The translations under genes and the position numbers were made by a program. The notes beneath the pieces were generated by a model. That model was not told the origin of the DNA. It was given only the letters and a program-made list of their open reading frames with translations, and made no database searches. A stretch of DNA of 64,000 nt from Acanthococcus lagerstroemiae (Eukaryota; Arthropoda; Insecta; Hemiptera; Eriococcidae): positions 1,278,321 to 1,342,320 of the forward strand of contig CM063109.1 in NCBI GenBank assembly GCA_031841125.1, in the 5' to 3' direction. Shown here piece by piece: positions 1 to 13,039 of the stretch. How positions within the stretch are numbered: position 1 is the stretch's first letter; each line of letters opens with the position of its first letter.

Positions 1-1044
1 CTTCTCGTTCATCACCCTGTATACTCGTATCGTGCACTGCTCTGATAGGTAATCAAGTTGGCATTTTCAACGTCAGTAGGCGAAATGTGAAAATGGCTAA
101 CTATTTTCTTTGCTTGCACATATATTTTTTGCACCAAGGTTAACATTTTCAGTGAAAGAAAAAAAGTCATCACTGGTAGAATGGGCGGGAAAAAGTCTTC
201 TCCGGACACGTTTCGCTTAGCGAGGACGGAGATACTTGTATTACAAACTAGAATTCTGCCTAAAGGTGACAAAATGCTGAATCCGACCATGTCAGTCCAC
301 TATGAGCTTCCTTCCTCCCCCACTCCAGGTTGGCTAGCTGAGCCTACAGCTGTACGATACTCGTATAGTTCATATTACAACGAAGTATGTGGAAAATCCA
401 AATTTTACGTCATGAAGTTACTTTGCCCTGTAGCCTTGACGGACGAAACATCACTAAAACTAAGACTGCTGGAAATTTTCGGTATTTTTATCAATATACT
501 ACATGACCACCTGTTCCAGTTATTAGCATCTCAGCTATTTTTTCATCTTCGTAATTTGTCAAATGCTGATAGGGTTTTGGCAATTTTTTTTTTTTTTAAA
601 CCAAATAATTCAATTTTAGCCATTTGGATTTTTACAACAAAATCTTGTGCATCTCTAATCTCTAGCAAGGTTCTGTTACAAAATATGAAAAATCAATCGG
701 CTGTTTAAAAAGTAGCCATTCTTAGAAAACATCGGAGACTAGAAACCAAATGAATATTCTACCAAATGGTTTCACAGGCATATCATTAAGATACACTGAA
801 GCCTTTTCCTGACAATTTGATCGAAATCGAACGACTCAAAGGTACTCTAATTAATTTTGCGTTAATTCCTTGTTTCATAAGTGCATTCCAGAAATAGCAA
901 TCATCTGTTTATTATGTTTATTATTAGTGAGCGTCTCCCTGCCGGGAGGTAGCCCTCAGCATGTACCTATACAATTTATTACAATAGCGGAATATTACAA
1001 TTCAATTGTAAACTAAGTCGTCTTCATCTTCTCGGAAGTTTTCC
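1..1044. other. Non-genic stretch, no supported gene
   Basis: An ATG-started frame of 175 codons is open at 181-708 on the plus strand. Its second half translates a pyrimidine-rich low-complexity tract including a poly-T run near 585-598, and nothing in it resembles a known domain. No splice signals, TIRs or RNA gene were recognised. Confidence 0.5.
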
Positions 1045-1050
1045 TGTGAT

Positions 1051-1452
1051 CTACCCCTGCCATATCACGCGCTGCAGGTCGTGTCTCATTTCCTCCGTGA
1101 CAAAGCGTTCCTTCGCCTCTGAGATCATCTGCAGCACTTCCTCATTCGTTTTCTTCTCGGTCCACGCCACTCTCTGCATGCGTCGGTAGTGCCACATCTC
1201 GAAAGCTGTGATTTTATTCTTCGTTCCTGTTGATATTGGCCATGCTTCAGAGGCGTACCGAAAGACAGACCACACGTAGCAGCTTAGTATTTTTCGTCTG
1301 AGTTTAATGTTCATTTTCTTATCTCGGAGTACTTTATCTGAACTGAGGAAAGCTCTTTTCGCGACTGCAAATTGGCGCTGGAATTCTGTGCCTACTTTTA
1401 TCGTTTCAGCGTATTGCCGCTTTGATGGAAAGAGTGTAACTCTACTTAAGTA
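1051..1452 (-). pseudogene. C-terminal fragment of a LINE endonuclease-reverse transcriptase (RTE-like)
   Basis: The frame is open on the minus strand from about 1452 to a TAG at 1051, with no initiating methionine at its upstream end. The translation carries the signature of the region just after the reverse-transcriptase palm in RTE-like insect elements: FQRQFAVAKRAF, then KMNIKLRRKILSCYVWSV, then a tryptophan-rich AFEMWHYRRMQRVAWTEK and TNEEVLQMI. Upstream, at about 1453, an in-frame TAA cuts it off, and the palm with the YADD box is absent. This is a 5'-truncated remnant of a retrotransposon rather than a host gene. The family is recognised by motif memory; the exact clade is less sure than the reverse-transcriptase assignment. 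Confidence 0.8.
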
Positions 1453-2051
1453 TTACCTGTTAATCGTAATAGGGTAGGTGGGATTATCTTTTCCTTGGCT
1501 GTATCGATACATCGGACCGAACCAACTTCGATCGATGTAGCTAACCGTTAGAAGACATTAGCCCCATGTTATAAATGTAATCGCTTCTCTTCACACACAG
1601 AGATCGTCGCCTTTATTGGCTTTCGTGTCAATTTTCGCGGTTCATCAGTGACTATAAAGTAGATAGTGTTCAGGAGTAAAATAGATCAAAATGTGCTTAT
1701 CCCCCCCCCCGAACGTCGTGGTGGGGGCTATGATGAGCACGGAATGCCATCTACCACGTCAAAGCATAACGGTGGCCCCTGGTGGGCTAGTTGGTTCGGA
1801 TCAGTTGGGGAGATTGCCGTGCTGCTGATGGTGTTGAAGAGTCTCCGAAATTTGGACCAGCATTTAGGTAGCGAAATGTTGAATAGTGTACTTTGATATT
1901 TTAATCTTCTCTCGTTTGCAAAATTTTGCTTTAATTTTACCTCTGGGTTTTTGTTACCTCTGGTCATTTATTTTTACTCCTGTCTTTGATCCTATGTTGT
2001 AGTGGTGCGTATTTTGGGTGTCTCCCCGCCATCATTAATTTTGTTTACAGC

Positions 2052-2186
2052 GAGTGGTTAATTCCAACTGCGGAGAGAGCGCTGTCCGCGTTGGATCCCC
2101 TGGAGTGCCAGGTATTTATGCTGTACCATTTATTTATTTGATTATCGAGTTTGTCTCTCCTCTTCCAGGGAGTCCGGGCCAATTCC
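2052..2186 (+). other. Possible mini-exon pair with Gly-X-Y periodicity (speculative)
   Basis: A stretch at 2052-2111 is preceded by a good acceptor (tttgtttacag) and followed by a GT donor. A 57-nt AT-rich interval (2112-2168) ends in cctcttccag. Splicing these would keep the frame and give GSPGVPGSPGQ, which is three collagen-type Gly-X-Y triplets. The second exon runs into a poly-T tract about 20 nt later, so no longer collagen domain is visible. This may be a decayed collagen exon or chance; the sequence is too short to decide. Confidence 0.12.
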
Positions 2187-3101
2187 TTTTTTTTTTTTTT
2201 TGTTCCTCCTATTTCTCTCTCATTGCTTCTAGTTACCGTATTTTAAATTTTACTGACAATGTTCATTTTCTCCAACCCCCAGTATATTAGGCTTCGTGCT
2301 GTGGCTCTGGCGAAATTATATTAGTCCCTTAATTTATCCGCTCAGTTTTGCACCGTGTTCATGATTTTTTCGGTTTCATAATTTCGTGTTCTCTTTGGGT
2401 CCCGTACCATTTCCTGTATTTTTGTGTTCTCTGTGTTATTTCTCCCATTTATACGGTCCTATAAGCACCTCAAGGTTGGAATTAATACTTTTCATAATTT
2501 TGGGTACCATTTTGATATTTATTTGTTATTTTTGGTCATTATTTGTTATTGTTAGTTCCGCAGCTTCGTCCAGGCGGTTTTCTACTTATTTATACAGTGT
2601 TGTCTTGTTTAAATTATATGGTTTTTCTTGTTGATTGGCATGTTTTGGTTTTTGCTGGAGACACTCTTCTTACATGCAGCCTTGCGTGTATATGTGTGAG
2701 TGCGAGACTAGGAACACTGTTTCCAGTCTCCCATGGCGTAGCTGATCTATCCTAGTGATTTGCCAGCGCAATAATAAATGTATGGAACTTCCTAGTTGCA
2801 TCTTGCCGGACAATTACATTTTGGATTCGTTACGTTTTTCCGGACACACATGAGGAAATCTGAATCCAAAACCAAGCTCGAACTCCGCCCCGAATCCTAG
2901 CTTGATCTTCAAAAACCCAAGAGCAATCGAACCGTGTACACCCAAAACTCTGTTTCGAAAGAGCCCGAACTCTTGTAACTGAAAAGGGTAGTACCCGAAC
3001 TCGACCATAGTTACACTGGATAAAGAACCGAGCCAGGACTCGACAAAAATCAATGGGCTTCGACATCCGTGGCTCATCTTAAAAGCGTTATCGCATACTC
3101 C

Positions 3102-3252
3102 ATTAACATTTCGAACGAACGAAACACAGTCATGACAGATTTACGGCGTTTTGAGTATGCAATTTTATTAACATTTCACGGTAATTCGGTTTTATTTGTG
3201 GGGATATTCACGGCGTTGCAATTATGCAATTATATTAACATTCCAGTAATGT
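3102..3252. repeat. Short tandem duplication, period about 65-67 bp
   Basis: The word attaacatt(t/c)c recurs at 3102, 3167 and 3234. Between occurrences the units share acggcgtt and tatgcaat(t) near their ends. There are two diverged complete units and the start of a third. No coding sense is apparent. Confidence 0.55.
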
Positions 3253-3564
3253 TGCTGCATCCGAATTCAAAGTTAGTATTAAGTTTTCCTCTGACCTCCT
3301 TGTTTCCGAAAGGCCGATATATCCCATTTTATTTCGCTTATCACTTTTTCGGATTCGCATATTCTTTCCTTTCTCACTAATCCTCTGTAATTAAAATACA
3401 TTTTCAACTTTTCTCTTTTCTTGATTTTCTACTTTCATTCTTAACCTTTCTATTCATTTTTCCTGTTGCGGGGGTTTCTTGACCATAATTCCCCTCAGTA
3501 GCTGCCAGCTTCCCGGGGGATGAAGTCCGATCCGCTATTCCGTTCCTTCAACACTCATTTCTCT

Positions 3565-4083
3565 TTATTCTTCTTTGGAGGCGAGCTTCTGGCTACCATC
3601 ACCATTCCCGTTTTTCCCCGAAGTTCTGTTCTTATTTACCTCTTCATTTGTATCCGGGGTTGACCTACGAAATTTGTCGAGTGTTGATTGCTGCAATCTT
3701 GTATTCCAGTTAACTTTTGTTGTTTTGGTCTTCCACACTTTACCTTTTTCCTTTGGTGTGCCTTCTTCCTCTTGGCTTCTTTGTGTGAGTTTTCTCATCA
3801 CGTTTCCTGTTTTCTCAGAATATCTTCTGTTTTGTCTCCTTACGTTTCGAAAGTATCTGTACCTTTTTCTTACGCACCTTTGTCGTAGAGATCCTCTAGT
3901 TCTACAGCGTTCCTTATCCTGATTGCTGGCGATTCTTCGTCGTTTTACTTTCTTAATCCCATTTATATGCTCGTAGATAAACGTGACTTTTTTTTCCGTC
4001 TTGGTGACTGTCTCGCAGATGTATTTGATTTCCACTCTTAAACTCTTCCCTTTCAATAGAAATTCTCCGTCCGTTGTCGATGT
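3565..4083 (-). CDS. Lysine/arginine-rich ORF of unknown origin
   Basis: A frame on the minus strand is open from just after a TGA near 4084 to 3565, about 170 codons, without an early ATG. The first 50 residues look mixed (EFLLKGKSLRVEIKYICE, then TFIYEHING). The rest is dominated by K, R, E, N and T, and a second reading frame over the same stretch is also nearly open, as expected from purine-rich low-complexity DNA. It could be a decayed nucleic-acid-binding ORF of a retroelement or simply biased composition. No domain is recognised and no function is assigned. Confidence 0.15.
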   Translation of the reverse strand, partial: TSTTDGEFLLKGKSLRVEIKYICETVTKTEKKVTFIYEHINGIKKVKRRRIASNQDKERCRTRGSLRQRCVRKRYRYFRNVRRQNRRYSEKTGNVMRKLTQRSQEEEGTPKEKGKVWKTKTTKVNWNTRLQQSTLDKFRRSTPDTNEEVNKNRTSGKNGNGDGSQKLASKEE

Positions 4084-7056
4084 AACCCTTCAATTATTAG
4101 AACAAAACTCGGTAATCAAAACCCGATAACAGATTCTTTTCGTTTAACCCATTTCCCCCACATTCACAATTTAACAAGTATTTTATTTATTATTTCGCGT
4201 GTAAACTTGTACAATGTATAACATTACTCGCACGACGTAACACAACACATCTTATCGTCAGTGCTGATAGAACCGAACTGCTACCTACATCACGTTTTAT
4301 CGCACCTTTCAAAATATCCCCATTGAGTTCACGAATGAACGAAGGAATGATGTCTCATGAGAAAGAATAAAAATCAAAAAAATCAAGATGACCCTTTCGC
4401 TTTCTTTTACGCTAGCTTACGAAAATAACATAATATGGTACTCGTGCAGCCGGTCAGTCATCTTCTCCATTTTCCTCAAAAAGTGTGTCATCATCGAAAA
4501 AGTGACCAAGTATTATATTATGATATTCTGTGAGCCATCTTCTCCACTTACTTCGGCTGGATCTAGGACAAGAAAATACCCCCCCCCCCCCAAAAAAAAA
4601 AAAATAAAAAAATTAATAAATAGTAAACAGAAATTAACTAAAAGTCTAAAAGTTCTAAGAACTAGGATTGATCATTCTTTCCATTCATTTATTCTCTGAG
4701 AATGACTCGAGTGGACGAAAACGAAGCACTGTAGGTAACTGGTCCAAGATCTCGAGATCGGAATCGAAAATGACAGATTGAAAATATTTAATAACCGAGG
4801 CTGGAACCAAACGAATATTAGCCTCATCTGCTCAACCCTGCTATTGTGAAAAAAAAAATTGAAATCCTGCATCAAAAAGATGAGGATACAAGTAAAAAAG
4901 AAGACCGACGGAACACTCGGACAAAAAAAAAACATCGAAATATTGGAATCTAATAATATAATCTATACCCTCCTGTGACGCCCTCTGTGAGCACGAACCG
5001 AAACGAAAATCTTTTGAAAGTTACCTAAGAAAACTTTTTGAAACACGAAAAATAATATACGTACGTATTAGGGATAGGAGCCCAACTAAAAGCCTCACGG
5101 GTTCTAAACACCTCGTAAAATGTATCATATAGACCCTATTTCCATTCTTTCTCCTCAGTTTTGAATTTCAATACGAAATATTGGTTCCATTTGTTGACGT
5201 TTATGTTCCTTCGCTTGAGAAAGGAAAAAAATTTGAAGAAGTGGAAATAGCAGCCCCCTTCGAGCTTTGGTCCCACTTTGTGTTCATCATTTTTTGCAAC
5301 GTGTGTGCAGAAATATGCAGCGCACGTTCGAAGTTTGTACAACCTCTTCATTCCTGAGAAATATTGAAATGTACTAGGAGCTAGGGAAACGTCAGTCCCT
5401 CTTTCCCTTCGATTTTGGAATTAGACACAGTTGAAAAATGGACTGATGAGGGTTGTGGAAACGCACCCTCTTTCCTCATTCGAAATTTCGACTAAAAAAA
5501 AGTACCTATCAGTCGCTTGCGCATTGTTCGTGACCAAGTATGTCCTGACTACCTTCCTTTACATGCCGGTTTTTCTGAGTTAGATGTATCAAAACTGCTC
5601 CTACACCGCATACAAAATTTGCAGGCCACCCTAATGAATAACACCGTCAGGATTAGAGATAACGCGTAATCGAAAATCGTTGACTTTCAAAGTTTTAGAA
5701 CCTCGAGTCGCAGAATCCCACTTTATTTTGATCTTAACTGAAAACTACAGAAAGGAAAATCTCAGATGCCAAAACGGAGGATAAAAAAAAAATTATTGTT
5801 TTCCATCTGAAAACCGTATTCTCCAAAGTACATTCTATTACGATCAAGAAGAGATGAGTCGGTGGTTTTCTAGACATGCTTTCGAAGTGAGCGTTTGCTA
5901 CTACTTCAGTTAAAATCGGAGAAGTCGCAACGATATAAAGCGCGATTTTCTGTTCGAACTCGCATTAATATATTGACCCATTGTACCTAATTCCTTAAAA
6001 ACAACCTAAACGCAAAATTTCTCGTTACGGATGTTCCACCGGTCGCTTCTTTTTCGGCTCAACGTTAATTTTCGATTTTTACTACACTTCATACCTTAAA
6101 AAGGAAATTCGATGTCCACCTACTGTTAAGTAAGTTGGGATCAATATTAATCATTTTGTCGATTAACAAACAATTTTTCAAAAATCATAAATCAAACTGC
6201 AAGAGGTGGAAAGAGAGAGTCTCAAAATTTGTCAGGATGAGAGATGGCATTATTCGAGGGGGAGATACCTCCGCGAATCCACCGTAACTAGGCGTCAGTC
6301 AAGCAGTTATGCCAAATATCGTCACCAGGAACTGATTTCATGATTTTAAAAGTGGATTAAAAATTCGGGAAACTCTCTGACAACACGATGTCTACAATTT
6401 ATTCTGTTTTGCAAATTTTGTAGATTTGAAAAATGTCAACGTTGCCGACTTTCACACACTTGGGGATCAAAAAGTAATCAAATACTTCGAAAAATGGAGG
6501 AAGTCCTTAAGGGCTACTTGTTCTGTTGCACTGCCCTAATGTGACTACTCATCAAGTTTCTCTATGAGAACAAAGAAAACAGATTTGCCTAATTTAGCTA
6601 CTTCTAATCCTCATGTGGACCACCTTTGTAGTCTTAATGTAGCCACGCATGTTCCTAACATGCACACCCGATTTCCCATTATACGTTTACCTGGAAGTTT
6701 TTACCATTTTCCGTCATTTTTCATCAATCAGTAGCTGTTAAAATAAAAATAAAAACAAAAAAATGAAAAAAGAATTGTAAACATTTTTAAATTTTCCGAG
6801 TGACCAGAAATGACCTAGTGCGAAGCCGAAAGTCGCCACCGCACTGTGGCTATTTCTGGAGAATTAGTACATTCTGTTTCCTAAAACATGATTATGTTGG
6901 TAATACGTAAGTTTAGCGTATACGATGATTTTTGAAGCCAATTACTGACGTTTATGTTACTTCAGCAGTGGACTAAAGCAAATTCTCATTGAAAATTATA
7001 ACATTAATTTACAACCAATAGGTATGGTTTTTTCAATTTAGGCGGGCTGTACATCT
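4084..7056. other. Non-genic stretch
   Basis: A C-homopolymer abutting an A-rich tract lies at about 4570-4602. Elsewhere only short frames with frequent stops are present. No transposon termini, tandem arrays or RNA genes were recognised. Confidence 0.5.
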
Positions 7057-7059
7057 AGG

Positions 7060-7212
7060 CGACTAGTATGCAATACAACTTTTTTTACGGTTTAGCACGT
7101 TGCCGCTGACGGGGGGTCAGAACTTGAATAATTGAGAATAGGTACCTTTACTGACCACTAAAGTCAGCGGCAGCGTACCCTAAACTGTAAAAACGTTGCA
7201 TTCTTGCATTGG
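7060..7212. repeat. Palindromic element, probable MITE
   Basis: The left arm, about 7060-7110, runs from gactagt through ttttttacggtttag to gccgctgac. The right arm, about 7165-7212, is its imperfect reverse complement, from gtcagcggcagc through ctaaactgtaaaaa to actagt. A roughly 50-bp centre separates them. The arms match well near the centre and drift outward. No convincing target duplication was found, so the exact ends are approximate. Confidence 0.6.
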
Positions 7213-7218
7213 GACTAG

Positions 7219-10200
7219 TTGCATCAATCTGCCAGAAGTCTGCTATAATATCATTTCTCGCTGAAAAGTATGACATTTACAACCATTATACTATTTTGGA
7301 TCACTTAATTTACATGTTAAATTAAGTTCAAAATAAGTTTCTAGTTTCGAAAAATTCAAACTAAAATAGAAGAGCTGTTCACATAATTTTTTATCCCTTA
7401 TTCTTTTCCGTTTCACAGTTTTTACGGCTTATTAATTTTTGAAATGACCGCCCCAATGTTCTTATACCTAACTTTTTTTCGTTTTCCAGTAAAATATAAA
7501 TAAAGTACCAACATGTATTTTGCCCACATTCCATCCTGTACGCACATCCTTCATTACAGTTAATTTGAATCTTATGCAAATAGATCTGAGGTAAATGTTT
7601 GTATCTACTACTCAACGACCGCCACACAGGAGGGTACCTACTGACCTACTGCGCTGAATTTTGAAAAAAATTCGTTAAATACCTGAACCGTAGTTTATAT
7701 GTACTTTAATCGAAAAATACGTCATCCTGTCTTCAGCTGAACAAGTTTCTGATATTGCCATAAAATTCGTGTCACGAAGTCACATAACAACCTTTTAGTA
7801 GGTACTAGGTATAGGTAGGTATACAGTGAACTGACCGTAGATATTTTGTATTTGTACAAATGGCCGATATGAGCCATCCCCAAGACGTGAAGATAAAGAT
7901 ACACGTATGTGTAGATCACAGTGTCTTCTAAAATACTCGTAATACGCGTATAGCGCATGAAGCCGTGAAAAGCAGTTTCATCTCAATAATGAGGATTGGC
8001 TTAGAATCACATTGTGAATGGTTTGACGTTAACCATGAAATTGACTGTGTGTCATCTGGAAGTTTTTCCCTACTGTTTCGTGCGAATATGTATTTGTACA
8101 TCGAATAATTCGTATTTAATTAAACAAAAATACTATTTCGGCGTTTATTTCTTCGACACGGTAGCTCGGCATTGATGTGATCTTGTGACGTAACTACAGC
8201 GACAAAACACGACGTCTCTAAAATTAATAATACACCTAATGCTCGTTGACTGGACGGAGAAATCTAGTCTTGAAATAATTAGATACCTCGTTAGGTATAA
8301 CAATCGTTTACTTATCTACCATTATTTTCTTATTTCCTCGAACGCGGTTGAAATAATATGAAAATTCGACTTCTTACTTACACTTGGTACGAACATACGT
8401 AGGTTCGGAGGACGATTGGTGAATGGGGTGCGCATGCATCCTGTTACTTATTTCCGATTGGTCGCGTATACAGGGAGAAAAATCGAACCTCCCTCAAAGG
8501 CGTGTGCAGCTGGAGATTGGAAAAACGATGCGAGGCTGACCGAAACTGTACAACTTAACAAGTTGTTGTTGCCAAAACTTTCCGGTAACTTTTGCATACT
8601 CGTGTCTTGTCGTTTGGTTGGGATTCACTTCCATAAACGAGGCTGGAATTACAAATACAGGTACATGTTTATTATTATTATATTTTTTCTAGTTTTCTGT
8701 TTGCGTAGAACTCCATAATTTGCGGTATAACTACAGAAAAATTACACCCAATTTGTCAAGTTGAAGAAGCTATGCCGAAGTTAATGACAAGGTTTAAGGG
8801 GACAGATAAAATAGGAGTTCTTTGAAGAGCCAGCTACGCTGTTATTCCGTGTTCATCGTTTGTATTTATCAACATTGGCAAGTAAAAAACAATCGCGAGA
8901 AAATGATTCGGGAGCCAATCTGCCTCGAGTGTTTATTACTTCTCTAACAAACCGCTAGAGCATTACTCTAAACCAGATTAGTCGATGAATCCAAACAAAT
9001 GCGTACATAATAATAACGAACTGTTCGGCGGTGTACTTTCAGATGCGATGAGTATTTAGGTAACAGGCATTGCGGAACTTTTTCAAACGGTGGGAAGGAA
9101 AATGGAAAAATTCTTTCCAGTCCGATGTGCAGAGGGAAAAAATATAATTTTTTAACTTATCATTTCGCCAACTCGGGATCTCGATTTTGATCACTATACG
9201 ATGTACAATTTTCCGAAATCATCGACGAAAGAATATCGAATTCTGTTAGATGATTGCGAATTTCAAAGTCGAGCCATTCGAAGAATTTGCTGTGAGATAG
9301 AGATGAAGGAGAACAGGTTGACTCCTCTTTCAGAGGATAGCCGCCTTCTTACCCTTTGTTTTATAACGCACTTATTAGATATTGTATTACATAAAATGCG
9401 CGATGTATGTACGTATTTTCCTTTATCCTCGACACTTGCTAATCGATCCTACAGCCCTTCGTAAAAACCAGCCTAGTAATTAGTGATTAGGTACTATTGA
9501 GTTGGTTCTAATGTAGGTAATAGTTTTCTTACGGATTGAAGATTTTTCCTGTTCTAGGTCAACTAATTTATACTACAAAAGATGGAAAAATGCGAAAAAA
9601 TATTTTCAAATTATTATTATTATTATTATTTTTTCCCCTCGATAGAAAAACTGGCGATTTATTAATTGGATAAAATGTATATCAACTCGCTTAAGAGATT
9701 TATCAGCTACGAATATAAATCGACATTTTCTCAAAAAGAAAAAATTTCTTCTTCCGTCACGATTATACACGATTCTGATTTTTATTGATTCTACTAGTTA
9801 TCGTTTTCCAGATCAACTGAATGCAAACTTTCTTGCCATATGTATAGCTCGAAAAAGAAATTAATTAATAAAATGAAACTCGGACGATGGCCCACTTAAG
9901 AGGCGTTGATTTTGAAAATGATGAAATTAATTGTATCATATTTTAGATACGAGTGCCTACGTACGTAATCTTCATAGAAGGCCTGGACAATATTGTTTGT
10001 GGCAACAATTACATAAAAATATCTATAAGCTCGCGAAAAACATAGGTAGGTATAGCCGTTATAATTTATGGAAGCATGAAAATGTGAGAACATTTTTCTA
10101 GTTTGATTAAGTATTTTCACAGGTATAATTATGTAAGTTGTACGAGTATGTAATTCTGTGGTTTAGAGGTAATTTGATTTGAAACTTCTGAAAAAACATT

Positions 10201-11385
10201 TACAATAACATAATACTCGAAGTGTACATATAGCGTCCGTTTCGCGAAGTAATATCCATAGAAAACGGAAATAAAAAATAGTTGCCGTTAACTATAATAA
10301 TATCTAATTACAGCAATATAACCAAGGTGCTGTGCCTATTAATTTGATAAGTCGGATGAGAGGTGGTAGGAAAAAAAGAAAAAATAAGTCAATCGTTCGA
10401 TAAATCAGCGTCCGTACGTGTACTCGTATTCGCGTGTCGAAATCCAATTACAGGTAGTGTGAAACTGCAATCGTCGTTAAATAATAAATTGATGGTTGGT
10501 TCCCCCTCCTCCCCACCCCACCCCGGGGTGAGAACAGACTTTACCACGATATATGTAGTCTTATTTAACTAGACCGCGCTATTCATATTTTTCGCAATAC
10601 CTACAATTATATAAAAAGAGTTAGAGAGATATTAGGTACAGTTTCGCGACGAACACGACAACAGAATTCAATTTTTAATGTTAAATCGGTCGTGCGGAAC
10701 TTTCGAAATTGTAAGCAGGCCTCACCTCCCACGAACGTCCAAAATATAATTTTGTCGTCCAAGTTTTCCGAAAAATTGAAAAACATGTTGCTCGCTTCGC
10801 TCACAAATGAGTCTTTTCTATCACTTTTTAGAGTTAAAACCACGAAAACTACCCCTATGGAAGAATTTCGGTACCGAGCTTGTTAATGTACTAACTTATT
10901 TGTTCATAGTTTCTCTGTCGTTCGGCACGATTGAATATGTTCGCCGGCGAATTCAGTAATTCTCTAAAAATACGCTGAAGCGAACTACTTTTACCTGATT
11001 TAATAAAACTAATTGGAATTTTTACGAAACTCGTCCCAGCTCCTCGACAAGAAGTCTAAACGGATAGGTTAGAAAGTTAGAAAGTGAAACATGTTGGTGT
11101 ATCATCTTTTATAGATTGCGCATGGTATCGTACCGTTCGGAATTTAGGCGTAATTCACCGCAAAAAATGGTCAAATAATGGGATAACAGGAAGAATTTTT
11201 GGAAAAACGGAGAAACCATCGAAATAGAAGTTCCTGTAATCGCTTATTTCGATTATCACTTTACTTTCGTCCAATGATTCTTTTTTGGGCCTTCAAATCG
11301 GAACTTTAGCGCTACACTTCTGTCATCTGGTCCCAAATTTCGCAGTGAAAATGCAAAGTGGGTCGAAACACAGGTCTCGAGGAAC
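7219..11385. other. Non-genic stretch
   Basis: Several frames of 70-100 codons exist (for example 8416-8718 and an ATG-started one at 9201-9464), but none shows a recognisable domain or flanking splice signals. A (TTA) microsatellite of six to seven units lies at 9611-9630. A CCCCACC-rich patch lies at about 10501-10530. Confidence 0.45.
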
Positions 11386-11389
11386 AAAC

Positions 11390-12290
11390 ATGAAATTCAT
11401 TTCAAAAATTTAATAAACTATCGAAATATTGGTTTTTTGGTTGCCAATTTCGAATCCGACCCCGGTTTGTGTCCCAAAATCCAAATTCTACCTTTAGACA
11501 GGACCAATTAACTCTACTTGAGAAAATCGGCCACACTATATCGATATAAAGGTTTTTGGGTCGCTGATTTCGAATGCCACATTAGATTTTTTTACTCAGA
11601 TCCGCACTTGGGCCCCAAAATGTAAATTTCAATTTTGAAAAGGGCAAAATAAACACGACCTCGGAAAATGGAACACATTATTGAAAGTGGTATCTTTTGG
11701 GTTTGCTAGTTTTGATTTTCGCAATTAACCGATTATTGTGGAAAATCGACTAATACTACCGAAATACCAGCTTCTTAGCTTGTTGATTTCCAATATTTTA
11801 TCTAGTTTGGAATTCGGCTCTCACGTGGGACTCAAAAATTAAATTTTCCTTTTCGTAAGGATGAACTAAACTGACTCGGCTTAAAAAATTGAACAATTTA
11901 TCTAAAGCTCATTTTTGTTCGCTCATTTCCAATATCAAATCAGATTCCTGAATCGACCCCGATTTCGACCCAAATACGCGAATGTTATCTTGAAAAAAAA
12001 AGAAAATTACCTTTAACTAGAATTCGAAAATCAAACAAACCATTACAGAGTAGAGTAATTTTGGTCGTTAGTTTCAAATATCGTATCGGATTTCAAATCT
12101 GGCTCGGATTGAACCATAAAATCGAAATTTATCTTTCAGAAGAATCATAATTAATGTGAATTCAGAAAATTGACTAAGCTATTAAAATAGAAATTTACCT
12201 ACTAGGTCACTGATTTCAAATATCGCATCATTTTTGGCCCGGGCCCCATTTGGGTTTTCAAAATTCAAAACTAATATTGAAAAAATCAGC
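11390..12290. repeat. Diverged tandem array, period about 140 bp
   Basis: A recurring anchor, atttc(g/c/a)aat followed by an atc-like word, appears near 11447, 11572, 11786, 11925, 12069 and 12210, with a weaker copy near 11709. Each anchor follows a phrase like aaaat-cgac-aa-ctat-gaaat and is followed by a gg-ccc-aaaat phrase. Most spacings are close to 140 bp. The units have drifted heavily, so this is an old satellite-like array or an expanded intronic repeat. It has no coding potential. Confidence 0.65.
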
Positions 12291-13039
12291 TAAAGATACA
12301 ATTTTTTTATTTTAACCTCGAACACTAGCTTTACTCTTACTGTTATAGAGCTCACGTTACCTATGTAGAACTCAAATCCAATTCGAAATACCCCTCTCGC
12401 TTCCTCATACAATGGGTTGGATGACAAATTAAAGTTGGCAAAATAGAATCAACTTTACGATATCAGACGAAAATGAAATGGGGGGATGTATGGGCCACTA
12501 TCATCTCGGAAATCTGATTTCGCGCATCCAGCTCATTTCGAGAGTATCAAAATATCTAAATTGGATAGTGATTAAGAATAATCCTAAGCCACGTTTTCAA
12601 GTAACATCTTTCCTGAAACTTTGCAGACCCGTTTTCTAGACACTTCAGGTATCAAATTCTAATTTCCTAACTTTTCAAATTTTCTAATTTTTTCCGAATT
12701 CTTAACTTGAATCTTCAATCAAATTTCTGAACGGTAATCAGAATTATTGTTCACAAATTTTGCCATATTTTCGTATACGGGCTATTGGAAAACACGTGAC
12801 ATCGAATTTAACTCAGTTTTAATGGCATTGATGGGCCCCTTGAAAAAAATCTCATTTTTTCGGCTAAAATTTCTTACGAATCTCGTCAATTTTCGTATAC
12901 GAGTTGATTTAAAATTTTTAAAAATCCTCATCATTATTATTTGACCATTTTTCCAAGTTGATCACAATTTTTGAAAAATTTAACTAAATTCAATGTAAGG
13001 AATTTGCAATTAACTAGTCTTTTGTATTATCTTTATTCA

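Noticed and set aside
181..708. 175-codon ATG-started ORF
   Set aside because: The second half translates pyrimidine-rich low-complexity DNA. There are no domain features, and there is no splice context or codon bias different from the flanks.
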